DNA of 31,366 nt from Methanocorpusculum sp. MCE (GCA_003315675.1 NIZU01000106.1:1-31366), one strand, 5' to 3'. Shown: positions 17,551 through 26,252, counted from the first letter of the stretch. Made by a program: numbers and translations. The notes: generated from the letters alone by a model not told the origin.

Positions 17551-17572
17551 TCAGTTACTTATATTGGAGAGT
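17551..17572. promoter_or_regulatory. Very short divergent promoter gap
   Basis: Only 22 bases separate the JAMM start (minus) from ATG 17573 (plus). TTATAT at 17559-17564 is a TATA-like box for rightward transcription. It would place the start site near 17588, inside the annotated gene and just before ATG 17594. Confidence 0.4.
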
Positions 17573-18307
17573 ATGAGAGATAATGTTTCACATATGGGTT
17601 TGGCGGTTATATGGAATGGAAACATAATTCCCATCGAGGTCGTTTATTCGGACCGGAGAAGATCCTGGGCGATCGAAGTTATGACGAACGGCGAGGTGCT
17701 GATACGCGTTCCGACAGCAGTTTCCTTGGAAAAAGTTCGGGAAATCGCACAGAGCAAAGCCGAGTGGATCGCAAAACAGCAGGCTCTGTTTCAAAACAGG
17801 GACACAAAACCCAGAAGCTACAGTGATGGGGAGCAAATTCCGTTTTTCGGTGAGGAACTGACCATACAACGAAGTCTCGGACCCGCCAAAGCGGAGATCG
17901 CGGGAGAAGTTCTTAACATATCAACACCGGATTCCTTTACGCCGGATGAAGCCGAAATGACTGCCCGGGATGTGGTAATGCTTTTGTACAGGCGGCGTGG
18001 AACCGCGGTTCTGGGTGCATATGTGGAAAAATATGCAAATCTTGCCGGCGTGACGGAACCAAACCTGCGAATGAAGCTTCAGAAGAAAAAATGGGGATGC
18101 TGCACGCCAAAAAACGGGATAATCATCAATGCACGGGTGCTGCTTGCCCCGAAAATCGTTGCCGAGTATCTGGTCGTCCACGAAATCGTACATCTTCGAT
18201 ACCCCCACCATCAAAAAACCTACTGGAAAGAGGTTGAACGGCTGATGCCCAAATACCGTGATGTCGAAAAACTGATGAAAACCGAAGGATGGAAGTGGGA
18301 GTTTTGA
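17573..18307 (+). CDS. YgjP-like (DUF45) metallopeptidase-domain protein
   Basis: This 244-residue protein ends in a zincin-type domain. HEIVH at 203-207 plus His213 gives HExxH-x5-H, the YgjP/SprT-like metal site. The preceding WGCCTPKNGIIINARVLLAP segment is typical of the family. Such proteins bind zinc, and their peptidase activity and target are mostly unproven. Two starts are possible: ATG 17573 has GGAGAG directly before it at only two or three bases' spacing, while ATG 17594 fits a leaderless transcript from the TATA-like box at 17559-17564. It is transcribed away from the JAMM gene, so two putative metallopeptidases are arranged head to head. Confidence 0.82.
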   Translation: MRDNVSHMGLAVIWNGNIIPIEVVYSDRRRSWAIEVMTNGEVLIRVPTAVSLEKVREIAQSKAEWIAKQQALFQNRDTKPRSYSDGEQIPFFGEELTIQRSLGPAKAEIAGEVLNISTPDSFTPDEAEMTARDVVMLLYRRRGTAVLGAYVEKYANLAGVTEPNLRMKLQKKKWGCCTPKNGIIINARVLLAPKIVAEYLVVHEIVHLRYPHHQKTYWKEVERLMPKYRDVEKLMKTEGWKWEF

Positions 18308-18365
18308 TTTTTGGAAACTGAGTTATTATCCTGACTTTGAATTCAAAAAAAGGAATGAAGAAGGA
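18308..18365. terminator. Convergent intergenic terminator region
   Basis: Two genes converge on this 58-base gap. It holds the palindrome TTTGAATTCAAA (18336-18347) followed by an A run that is a T run on the minus strand, and T-rich sequence just after 18307 on the plus strand. This suits termination in both directions. Confidence 0.4.
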
Positions 18366-18701
18366 TTATGCTTTCTTTACAAACGACGTAATTCCAGTAG
18401 AGACAGCGACGAGGGTTTTTCCGTCAGCAGAGAGCGTATATGTCCCTGCGTTGAATAATGCGGAAGTTCCGGTAAGCTTATAGGTCTTTTCCTCAATCTT
18501 CTCCCAGGTCATGGGGACCGTGGAATTGATGCCAAGAAGGCTGATGGTCAGACTCCCGGTTCCATTTTCATAAAACACGACGGGAATGTCGGTGCCGTAA
18601 ATATACCAGTTCCCAACGATAGGTTCACTGGCGATGCAGCCGGCAGCGCCAACAGAGATAAAAAGGGCAATCAGCAAGGCGGCAATCAGACTTTTCTTCA
18701 T
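18366..18701 (-). CDS. Small secreted lipoprotein-like protein
   Basis: This 111-residue protein starts with a lysine-flanked hydrophobic signal (MKKSLIAALLIALFISV) and a lipobox-like GAAGC with Cys22, so it is probably exported and lipid-anchored outside the membrane. The rest is a small beta-rich domain (VGNWYIYGTD, GSLTISLLG, TYTLSADGKTLV) reminiscent of lipocalin-like or immunoglobulin-like methanogen surface proteins. I cannot give a function. A TATA-like ATATAC on the minus strand is centred about 25 bases before the ATG and there is no Shine-Dalgarno, so the mRNA is probably leaderless. Confidence 0.75.
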   Translation of the reverse strand: MKKSLIAALLIALFISVGAAGCIASEPIVGNWYIYGTDIPVVFYENGTGSLTISLLGINSTVPMTWEKIEEKTYKLTGTSALFNAGTYTLSADGKTLVAVSTGITSFVKKA

Positions 18702-18747
18702 AAGAGAGAAATGAGAGAGTTAAGTATATCTCTCTTTCTTTTTTCGA

Positions 18748-20565
18748 TTACGCGGTTTTTATCTTCGCAACATCGGCGAGACCAAGATCAGCGATGGATA
18801 TCTCCTGCATATCGCCTTTCTTGATTTTGCCGGTGACGGTCATGGGGAAAGAATCCACAAACTTGTAATAACGCGGGATCTTGTGGCGGGCAATCTTTCC
18901 CTCGGCAAATGCCCGGATCTCCTCTTCCGTGATCGTGGTTCCCGGTTCTGCTTTCACCCAGGCACAGAGTTCCTCGCCGTATTTTGCATCCGGGACTCCG
19001 ATAACATAGATGTCGGAGATCTTCGGGTGAAGGTGGAAGAACTCCTCGATCTCTCTTGGATAGAGATTTTCTCCGCCGCGAATGACCATCTCTTTCAGAC
19101 GACCGACCATCCGAACGTAGCCTTCCTCATCCATCGTGCCAAGATCGCCCGAGTGAAGCCAGCCGTCTTTGTCGATGACCTGCTTGGTTGCATTCGGATT
19201 ATTGTAGTAGCATTTCATCTTCATGTAGCCGCGGGCGCATATCTCGCCTTTCTCGCCGAGAGGAACGATCCGTCCGGTTTTCGGATCAGTGATCTTGATC
19301 TCGGTGTGCGGGAGTGCTCTGCCGACGGTCGCCACACGGTTTTCGAGCGTGTCGGAGGTGGTGGACATGGTGATACCTGGTGCCGTTTCACTCAGACCGT
19401 AAACGATCACGATGTCTTTCATATTCATCCTCGAGGCAACCTCACGCATCTTTTCGATTGGGCACGTGGATCCTGCCATGATGCCGGTCCTAAGACTAGA
19501 AAGATCATACCGGTCGAAGTTCGGGTGTTCCAGTTCTGCGATGAACATGGTCGGAACACCGTGCAGAGCCGTGCACTTCTCAGCTTCTACGGCCTGTAGA
19601 ACGGCCTCGGCATCGAAGAACGGGCCGGGAATGACCATCGTGGATCTGTGCGTCACGCAGGCCATATTCGAAAGGACCATTCCAAAACAGTGGTAGAACG
19701 GAACCGGAATACACAGTTTGTCATTCTCGGTAAAACCCATCCCGTCACCGATAAACAGTCCATTGTTTAAGACCGAGTGATGGGACAGAACAACACCTTT
19801 CGGAAATCCGGTCGTTCCGGATGTATACTGGATATTGAGCGCATCATCGAAGGAAACAGACTCTTCACGGCTTTCCAGTTCAAAGTCGGAGACGTACTCG
19901 CCCATCTCGAGAAGTTCGCTCCAGCGGTACATCCCGTTATAGATGATCTCGCCCATGAATACGACATTACGTAAATACGGGAACTTCTCGGACCGGATCT
20001 TGCCGGGTTTTGCCTCGAATGCCTCGGGGCATGCCTCGTAGAACATGCCGACGTAATCGGAGGTCTTGAACTTTCCCTGAAGGATCAGGGTGTCCACTTC
20101 CGACTGCTTGAGGGCATATTCCAGTTCGAACGTACGGTATGCAGGATTGATATTCACCATTACCGCGCCGATCTTGGCGGTCGCAAACTGCACGAGTACC
20201 CACTCGGCATAATTCATTGCCCAGATAGCAACACGCGTCCCGTGTTCCACGCCAAGCATCATAAGACCTTTGGCCACCGCATTCGTCTCAGCGAGGAACT
20301 CCGCCCAATTATAGCGAAGGACCTTAGACCCGGCAGTTGTTAGGGTTAGTCCGGCCTCGCGGTACGAGTTCGGCTCGTCGGAAACGAGCCCTTCGTGGCA
20401 GTAGTTTGCCGCGTCAGACATACACCGTTTGCTGTAGGGATTCGGCTGAAAGGAGACTAGAGCATCGTTGCGGGGATATTTAGCCGCAATGCTGTTCAAG
20501 ACATCTCCTACGGTACTTCCCAAAAGAGGTTTCTGGGAAGTCCCACATGCGTAGCTTTCAGACAT
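18748..20565 (-). CDS. AMP-forming acyl-CoA synthetase
   Basis: This 605-residue enzyme belongs to the ANL superfamily and should activate a carboxylic acid with ATP and coenzyme A. Motifs include the P-loop YTSGTTGFPKG (247-257), the YGLSETAPG motif, the hinge GWLHSGDLG with GRLKEMVIRGGENLYP, and the C-terminal catalytic Lys in TVTGKIKKG. Fatty or medium-chain acids are likely from overall resemblance; the substrate is not certain. Residues about 41-80, between ALVSF and the RYNWAEF strand, form an insertion with two Cys that I do not expect in the family. It begins eight bases after the valS stop, so the two may share a transcript, although no Shine-Dalgarno is visible. Confidence 0.88.
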   Translation of the reverse strand: MSESYACGTSQKPLLGSTVGDVLNSIAAKYPRNDALVSFQPNPYSKRCMSDAANYCHEGLVSDEPNSYREAGLTLTTAGSKVLRYNWAEFLAETNAVAKGLMMLGVEHGTRVAIWAMNYAEWVLVQFATAKIGAVMVNINPAYRTFELEYALKQSEVDTLILQGKFKTSDYVGMFYEACPEAFEAKPGKIRSEKFPYLRNVVFMGEIIYNGMYRWSELLEMGEYVSDFELESREESVSFDDALNIQYTSGTTGFPKGVVLSHHSVLNNGLFIGDGMGFTENDKLCIPVPFYHCFGMVLSNMACVTHRSTMVIPGPFFDAEAVLQAVEAEKCTALHGVPTMFIAELEHPNFDRYDLSSLRTGIMAGSTCPIEKMREVASRMNMKDIVIVYGLSETAPGITMSTTSDTLENRVATVGRALPHTEIKITDPKTGRIVPLGEKGEICARGYMKMKCYYNNPNATKQVIDKDGWLHSGDLGTMDEEGYVRMVGRLKEMVIRGGENLYPREIEEFFHLHPKISDIYVIGVPDAKYGEELCAWVKAEPGTTITEEEIRAFAEGKIARHKIPRYYKFVDSFPMTVTGKIKKGDMQEISIADLGLADVAKIKTA

Positions 20566-20572
20566 GTGCTTA

Positions 20573-23215
20573 CTACGTTAGAGTGGAGAATATAGAAAAC
20601 GTAGTGGATATGCAAAATCCGGTGCGTTTTACGGTAATCATCACGTCATCAAGCATGATGACATCAACCGATTCACCGGAAACAGAATAGATATATGAAG
20701 TGGTCCAGGTACCTTCAGGCACGGAGATCTCTTCGCCTTCCACGAGGATCGATTTTGGCGGCGTGATCTTCTCGGCATCGGAAAGAGCGTTGACCGCGGC
20801 CATGAATGCGCCTGCTTTGTTCCTGAGGGTTTTTCCAACAACGCCTTTGTTGAACACAACTTCCCCGACCATCTTTTCAAGAGCCGGTTCTTCCGCTTTC
20901 CAGACAACCGTCGCGTTTATCGTCCTGCCGAGATCGCCGGAGTCATCGATGTCGTGGGATGGCGTGTAGATCGTAACGTTTCCAAGCGGGGAGTTAAGAG
21001 CAAGACCTGAGTCGTGCTTGTATTCGCGGAGAAGGCTGACAATGCTCACAACGAGATCACCGTCGCGAAGAGCATCCTCGTCCGCATACGAGAAGGTTGT
21101 CCACGGCTGGTCGATGATCCGCTTTCCGCCGGATAAATGGTGATAACACTCCTGAGCGAAGAACGTGATATAGGGTGAGAGCATTGTGCAGAGTGCATCA
21201 AGGGTCGTCTTCAGCGTGTAAATCGCACCGGCACGCAGCGGATCTTCACTGTAGAGTCTGCCTTTCACGAACTCGAGATACTCATCGGCCATGATATTCC
21301 AGGCAAACTCACGGATGGTCTTCAGACCCTTGTCGAAGAGATAGGCATCCATCGACTCGGTGACCTCGGCAACCGTTTTGGAGAGGTTTGCTAACATCCA
21401 CCGGTCGATAAGCGTGGACGGAGCATCCGTTTCAGGGACCGGAGACTCCTTCTGTATCTGCATTAACGAGAATCTGACGATGTTCCACATCTTCGTCTGG
21501 AATCTGGATGCAGCGACGACGTCGTTCCAATTGAAGAGGATATCCTGACCGGTCGAAGAGCCGGCAGCAGCCCACTGTCTGAGAGCATCCACGCCGTAGG
21601 GTCCCATAACATCCTCGGGACCGATGACATTATCCCGGGACTTGGACATCTTGAATCCGTCCTCGCCGAGAACCATTCCGTTGATGAGGATACCGTCCCA
21701 CGGCTTCTCGCCAAGCAGGGCAACGCTCCGAAGGATCGTATAGAACGCCCAGGTCCGAATGATATCATGTCCCTGTGGGCGGATCTGCGCAGGGAAGTAT
21801 GGGGGTCTGCCGCTCCCGTCCCATCCGGTGACGTGGAGATCGGTGATGGATGAATCCATCCAGGTGTCGAGAACATCCTTTTCGCCGGTAAACTCTGTCC
21901 CGCCACATTTCGGACAGGCGTGTTTGGGTTTTTCGATGGTCGGATCGATCGGGAGATCGGCCTCATCGGGAAGGATAAGCTCTCCGCATTTGTCACAGAA
22001 CCAGACCGGAATCGGAGTTGCAAACAGTCTCTGTCTGGAGATACACCAGTCCCACTCCATCTGTTCTGCCCAGTTTTCCAGGCGCTGGAGCATATGTTCG
22101 GGATACCATTTGATCTCTTTTGCTGCCTTGACGATCTCGCCGCCGTTCACCTTCACGAACCACTGACGTTCTGAAAGAATCTCGATCGGGGTCTTGCATC
22201 TCCAGCAGCCGCCGACCCTCTGTTCGATCTTCTTCAGGTCCTTTAAAATGCCGAGCTCTTTCATATCGGCAAGGATCGCCGCACGGCATTCCTTGGAAGG
22301 CATGCCTTCGTATTTTCCGCAGATCGCGGTCATCGTGCCTTTTGTCGTGAGAGCTTTGCGGAGCGGGAGGTGATGCTTTTTCCACCAGAATACATCGGTC
22401 TTATCACCGAAGGTACAGATCATTACTGCCCCGGAACCAAAAGCCATATCAACGGCATCGTCTGCGATGATGGTTACGTCGTGACCGAAGATCGGGACCT
22501 TGAGCGTTTTTCCTACGATAGATTTGTACCGCTCATCATCCGGATGAAACGCGACACCAACGCAGGCTGCGAGGAGTTCGGGGCGGGTCGTTGCGATCTC
22601 GATGCCGTCGAAATCGAAGAAGTTCAGAAGGGTCTCCCCATCATAATACGAAACTTCGGCAAAGGCGATCGCCGTTTCACAGCGGGTACAGAAGTTGACC
22701 GGATGCTCGTCCTGATAAATGTAGCCGGATTTGAGCATGCGCAAAAACGACAACTGGGTTTTTGCGTAGTAATACGGCTCCATCGTAATGTATTCGTTGC
22801 TCCAGTCGACGGAGAAACCCATGGTCCTCAGACTCTGCCGCATCCGGGTGATGTTTTCTACGGTGAGTTCCCGGCACATTTTGCGGAACTCTTCACGGGA
22901 AACATCGTTTTTGGTGATATGATGGGTCTCTTCGACCTTTACCTCGGTCGGAAGTCCATGACAGTCCCACCCTTGAGGGAACATGACATTGAAACCCATC
23001 ATACGCTTGTAGCGGGCGATGATATCCATATACACCCAGTTAAGAGCGTGTCCTATGTGGAGTTTGCCGGTCGGATACGGCGGGGGAGTATCTATTACGT
23101 ATTGTGGTTTTTTCGAGTCTTTCTCGAAGTAAAAGTCGCTGTCGTCCCACTGGTCAAGCCAGCGTTTTTCGACAGAGGCAAAGTCGTAGGTCTTTGGAAG
23201 TTCCTCGGTCAACAT
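20573..23215 (-). CDS. valS: Valyl-tRNA synthetase
   Basis: This 880-residue class I synthetase charges tRNA-Val. HIGH is at 53-56 within the PPPYPTGKLHIGH signature, KMSKS at 521-525, and the editing domain includes ATTRPE (207-212). A zinc ribbon has Cys406, 409, 433 and 436, and another Cys pair lies at 336 and 339. Length is normal for the archaeal type. The last 14 residues or so (after VMITVKR) look like an unconserved tail. The stop is TAG followed at once by an in-frame TAA. A TATA-like ATATAA at 23242-23247 lies about 29 bases before the ATG, predicting an almost leaderless mRNA. Confidence 0.95.
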   Translation of the reverse strand: MLTEELPKTYDFASVEKRWLDQWDDSDFYFEKDSKKPQYVIDTPPPYPTGKLHIGHALNWVYMDIIARYKRMMGFNVMFPQGWDCHGLPTEVKVEETHHITKNDVSREEFRKMCRELTVENITRMRQSLRTMGFSVDWSNEYITMEPYYYAKTQLSFLRMLKSGYIYQDEHPVNFCTRCETAIAFAEVSYYDGETLLNFFDFDGIEIATTRPELLAACVGVAFHPDDERYKSIVGKTLKVPIFGHDVTIIADDAVDMAFGSGAVMICTFGDKTDVFWWKKHHLPLRKALTTKGTMTAICGKYEGMPSKECRAAILADMKELGILKDLKKIEQRVGGCWRCKTPIEILSERQWFVKVNGGEIVKAAKEIKWYPEHMLQRLENWAEQMEWDWCISRQRLFATPIPVWFCDKCGELILPDEADLPIDPTIEKPKHACPKCGGTEFTGEKDVLDTWMDSSITDLHVTGWDGSGRPPYFPAQIRPQGHDIIRTWAFYTILRSVALLGEKPWDGILINGMVLGEDGFKMSKSRDNVIGPEDVMGPYGVDALRQWAAAGSSTGQDILFNWNDVVAASRFQTKMWNIVRFSLMQIQKESPVPETDAPSTLIDRWMLANLSKTVAEVTESMDAYLFDKGLKTIREFAWNIMADEYLEFVKGRLYSEDPLRAGAIYTLKTTLDALCTMLSPYITFFAQECYHHLSGGKRIIDQPWTTFSYADEDALRDGDLVVSIVSLLREYKHDSGLALNSPLGNVTIYTPSHDIDDSGDLGRTINATVVWKAEEPALEKMVGEVVFNKGVVGKTLRNKAGAFMAAVNALSDAEKITPPKSILVEGEEISVPEGTWTTSYIYSVSGESVDVIMLDDVMITVKRTGFCISTTFSIFSTLT

Positions 23216-23241
23216 GTGGAGTACGTTTTGTTTTTCTTCCC

Positions 23242-23247
23242 ATATAA
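23242..23247 (-). promoter_or_regulatory. TATA-like box of valS
   Basis: TTATAT on the minus strand is centred about 29 bases before ATG 23215, with a transcription start expected near 23218. No ribosome binding site is seen, which agrees with a leaderless message. Confidence 0.5.
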
Positions 23248-23268
23248 TTCTCCCACACCCGAGAGGAC

Positions 23269-24318
23269 TTATTCTTCTAAAGATCTGAGTTTTAGGGAGA
23301 CTGCCGGACGGTCAAGCCGGTTATGCTGAATGAACTCGGCAAGGCCGGCAAGTTCCTGATACTCGGCAATGAGTCTGTTGTAGGAGTCGAGCATTTTTTT
23401 CAGGCGCTCGACGTTTTTGTTGTGGATTTTGCGAAGCGATTCATACTCCCCGGTCTTACCATTCTCCAGCAGGATTGGTAGCTCATCCCGAGACTTGGTG
23501 AGCTCCTCCTTGAGCTGGAGAAGTTTCTCATGGAGCCGAACGATCTCCTGCGTAAGTGTTCCGTCCTCGGATATTTTTTCATTGAGAGAGGAAAGTGCTG
23601 CGAGAATTTTTGCGACTTCACGAATGCAGTCATACCGTTTTGTCCCGTGACCGATGGGAAAAACCTTCGGGCGGGAGGTTGTGTCTGCATACTCTCCCGC
23701 AGGATGGCCAATATAGGATATCGCCGTGGTTTCAACAACCGCCTGACCGCATCCCGCAAAATCATAGCCATCCGGGGCCTGCAGCCCTACTGTCAGATGA
23801 TTTTCTTTTCCAAACTGGAGAAGGGATACCGCATACCCTTCGTGAGACAGGAGACCGGCAAGAAGCAGGGATTTGTCGCTGCAGATCCCGGTTCCGTCAA
23901 CGATTGTCTCGACCGGAAAACGCGGAGCTATTTCTATTGACGAAAGTTTTTCCGCATCATACGGAAGCGACTGAACATAGGCGGTAAGAAGTTCCAGATA
24001 TTCATCTGAGTTCAGATTTCGCTCGTTTCTGATTCTGCGGAACTGTGATAAGAGTGTTTGATACACTTTAGTCTGCGATGGATCGAGCGCGAAGGCTTTG
24101 TAGTATCCGGTAAGCCATGCATCCTGGATCCCGGCCGGGACACGGGCCGACTTTCCCGAAAGCTTCGCACCTTCGTACAGCGAGAGAGGTACCTCTATTG
24201 TGAACGAATAGTTCAGATGACGGTAGGGAAACGCGATCTTTACCAGGATCATTTCCGACTTTTCCGTAGGAATAATCAAAGGGTAAGTTACATATTTTTC
24301 CAGACCACGTTTTGCCAT
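23269..24318 (-). CDS. Transglutaminase-like protein with C-terminal coiled coil
   Basis: The 349-residue protein has a transglutaminase-like core. Cys146 in GTGICSDKS, His174 in KENHLTVG and an acidic residue in VVETTAISYIG (Glu196) make a plausible Cys-His-acid triad. Residues about 240-325 are rich in Leu, Glu and Lys with heptad character (LHEKLLQLKEEL, NRLIAEYQEL) and should form a coiled coil. Archaeal proteins of this type may be cysteine proteases or amidases; the target is unknown. I use ATG 24318; a TTG at 24357 gives a longer, less convincing N-terminus. No signal peptide is visible. It is followed by valS after 53 bases. Confidence 0.75.
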   Translation of the reverse strand: MAKRGLEKYVTYPLIIPTEKSEMILVKIAFPYRHLNYSFTIEVPLSLYEGAKLSGKSARVPAGIQDAWLTGYYKAFALDPSQTKVYQTLLSQFRRIRNERNLNSDEYLELLTAYVQSLPYDAEKLSSIEIAPRFPVETIVDGTGICSDKSLLLAGLLSHEGYAVSLLQFGKENHLTVGLQAPDGYDFAGCGQAVVETTAISYIGHPAGEYADTTSRPKVFPIGHGTKRYDCIREVAKILAALSSLNEKISEDGTLTQEIVRLHEKLLQLKEELTKSRDELPILLENGKTGEYESLRKIHNKNVERLKKMLDSYNRLIAEYQELAGLAEFIQHNRLDRPAVSLKLRSLEE

Positions 24319-24543
24319 GCTGGGTAAATAATTGAAAGTACCAAGAGAAAAAACCAAATCCCAGAGTCACGTCAAACTGCCGTTTCGCAGAATAAGAAAA
24401 GTGATAGGACATCAGGACCACGCATCATCACAACCTTGCGGTTCAGCGGGGGTAACTTTCATCATCTGTCCGATTAACTATTATATCACTCATCATTATC
24501 ATTAATTCTTTGCAAAACATATGAGAAAGGTACAATACTGCTT
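24319..24543. promoter_or_regulatory. Divergent intergenic region upstream of the zinc-ribbon/orc pair
   Basis: This 225-base gap separates the leftward transglutaminase-like gene from the rightward zinc-ribbon gene. The rightward half is AT-rich (24473-24515), with TTATAT at 24481-24486 as the likely TATA box. It also holds TCA-rich repeats (ATCACTCATCATTATCATTA). A GCGGGGG stretch lies near 24446. Because an Orc1/Cdc6 gene follows, an origin here was considered, but I see no repeated ORB-type element. Confidence 0.35.
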
Positions 24544-25047
24544 ATGGCCGACAAGAGGACAGTAACTATCGGAGTGACGATCAATCTGGGCAATTACGAG
24601 AGCCTGATGGTTGAAGTCTCCGATACAGCCGAAAATGAGGCGGCAGTCAGAGGCCTTGCGGATTTTCTCGGAAGAACTCTGGACGAATTCGGGACACGGG
24701 ACGCCGCAGTGAGAGCGGCAGTTGAAAGATATAAGGAACGGGTTCTCGACAAATACGCGCAGGAAGAGGAGGAAGCCGGATACTATCCGATGAACGAGAT
24801 GCCCCTTACGCACCCGGTCGAAGAGGAAGAGGAGGAGATCCCCATGCAGGTTCTGGAGGATACGCGCATCGAAATCCCGCCTGCCGAAGCGAATGTTCCT
24901 GAGGCAGACATACATCAGACACCTGCCGTTTCGCCCCCTGAAGGCGAGTTTGTCTGCGAAAAATGCGGGGTTTCGATATCCAAAGTGCAGCGGGATGTCT
25001 CCAATCTCTTTATGGGGAAGACTCTGTGTAAAAAATGCATGAAATGA
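24544..25047 (+). CDS. Hypothetical protein with C-terminal zinc ribbon
   Basis: This 167-residue protein has three parts: a folded N-terminal domain (TVTIGVTINLGNYESLMVEV, then a helix to about residue 85), an acidic Glu/Pro-rich linker (about 75-130) and a C-terminal treble of CxxC pairs (CEKCG and CKKC) that should bind zinc. I do not recognise a named family, though the N-terminal strand pattern recurs in archaeal and viral hypothetical proteins. Its stop at 25047 is seven bases before the Orc1/Cdc6 start and lies within that gene's ribosome binding site, so the two are coupled. A role as a DNA-binding partner of the Orc protein is inference from this pairing. Confidence 0.75.
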   Translation: MADKRTVTIGVTINLGNYESLMVEVSDTAENEAAVRGLADFLGRTLDEFGTRDAAVRAAVERYKERVLDKYAQEEEEAGYYPMNEMPLTHPVEEEEEEIPMQVLEDTRIEIPPAEANVPEADIHQTPAVSPPEGEFVCEKCGVSISKVQRDVSNLFMGKTLCKKCMK

Positions 25048-25054
25048 GGAGAAA

Positions 25055-26188
25055 ATGAAAAAGAATCTGCTTATGTGGGACCAGACCCTTTTCAGAGACA
25101 TAGAAGTCTTTGAGATCACCTATGTCCCCGAGCAGTTCGATTACCGGTACGAGCAGATTGAACGTCTGGCTTTCGCCGTCAAACCTGCTCTGATCGGCGG
25201 GAGTATTCTCAACACCATCTGCCGGGGCGTTCCCGGCACCGGTAAAACCACCTCAGTCAAGAAATTTTTTGAAGAGATCGAAGGGGCCACGACAAAGATC
25301 GTGCCGATCCACATCAATTGTCAGATCGACGGCACCGAGTATGCGGTGTTTTCCCGAATATATACGAAACTGACGAAAAACAGCCCGCCTCCCTCGGGGA
25401 CCGCCTTCAAGGCCCTCATCGACATGCTCGCAAAGCACATCGAAAAGGAAGGCGTGATCCCGCTTATCTGTCTGGACGATGCAAACTATCTGATATACAA
25501 TAAAGAGTTCAATAATGTCCTTTATGCGGCCCTTCGTATCCATGAAGTATACGAAAACGTCGGTATCGGGGTGATCGTTGTCATCAGCGACCCGGATATC
25601 CTCCTTGAATCCGTACTCGATGCACGGGTCGCATCGGTTTTCAGGTATGAAACGATCAATTTCTCACCATACAGCGCCTCGGAGGTCGCCGGAATCCTTT
25701 CGCAGCGAGTTGCCCAGGGCCTGTACCCGAACGTTCTCTCGATAGAACAGATGGATTACATCGTCGACCGGACGATGAGGTGCGGGGATATCAGGATCGG
25801 TCTTGATCTGATCAAACGTGCCGTGATGTATGCGGAGACGGATGCACGAAGGGAAGTCACGCAGGAAGATCTGCAGAAAGCCTTCTCCGCTTCTCAGGAT
25901 CTCCATCTTGCCGGAACGCTCCGGTCGCTTTCTCCAGACGAGCTGCTTGTTCTCAGACAACTGGTAAAGATGACGAATGACAACACGCTCATTACGACGG
26001 GAGACATCAGAAGAGCGATGCCGGGGGATGCACCCAAGCTCACCAGATTTAACGAGATCATCGAAAAATTCGATCATCTGAGGCTGATTACGCTTGGATA
26101 TGCAAACAAGGGGAGCGGAAGAAAACGGTATGTGAACCTCAGATACGATAAAGAACGGGTCAACAAGCTTCTTCAAAAGAAGAACTGA
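25055..26188 (+). CDS. Orc1/Cdc6-family replication initiator AAA+ protein (divergent)
   Basis: This 377-residue AAA+ ATPase has the family's N-terminal pattern (YVPEQFDYRYEQIERLA), Walker A GVPGTGKTTS (58-67), a Walker B region LICLDDANYL (137-146), a sensor-1 strand ending ISDPD and a C-terminal winged helix. The usual Walker B is LDE; here the catalytic Glu position is Asp, and sensor-1 lacks the expected Asn, so it may be a slow ATPase or switch-like paralogue rather than the main origin binder. GGAG at 25048-25051 precedes the ATG by three bases. It follows the zinc-ribbon gene by seven bases. Orc1/Cdc6 proteins bind origin repeats and load MCM. Confidence 0.85.
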   Translation: MKKNLLMWDQTLFRDIEVFEITYVPEQFDYRYEQIERLAFAVKPALIGGSILNTICRGVPGTGKTTSVKKFFEEIEGATTKIVPIHINCQIDGTEYAVFSRIYTKLTKNSPPPSGTAFKALIDMLAKHIEKEGVIPLICLDDANYLIYNKEFNNVLYAALRIHEVYENVGIGVIVVISDPDILLESVLDARVASVFRYETINFSPYSASEVAGILSQRVAQGLYPNVLSIEQMDYIVDRTMRCGDIRIGLDLIKRAVMYAETDARREVTQEDLQKAFSASQDLHLAGTLRSLSPDELLVLRQLVKMTNDNTLITTGDIRRAMPGDAPKLTRFNEIIEKFDHLRLITLGYANKGSGRKRYVNLRYDKERVNKLLQKKN

Positions 26189-26252
26189 GAGAGAAATCCC
26201 GACTCATAACTCTTATCTATTTGACGGTTCCATATCTGAATAATATTCCTTA

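Noticed and set aside
17432..17572. Upstream extension of the YgjP-like protein
   Set aside because: It would run antisense through the conserved JAMM gene and adds low-complexity residues; starts at 17573 or 17594 are better supported.
22370..23329. 319-codon open frame antisense to valS
   Set aside because: Shadow of valS; it runs through the valS promoter and shows no protein family features.
24358..24543. Replication origin next to the Orc1/Cdc6 gene
   Set aside because: AT-rich sequence and a GCGGGGG stretch are present, but I see no repeated origin-recognition-box pair in inverted orientation. GC-skew or ORB profile searches would decide.
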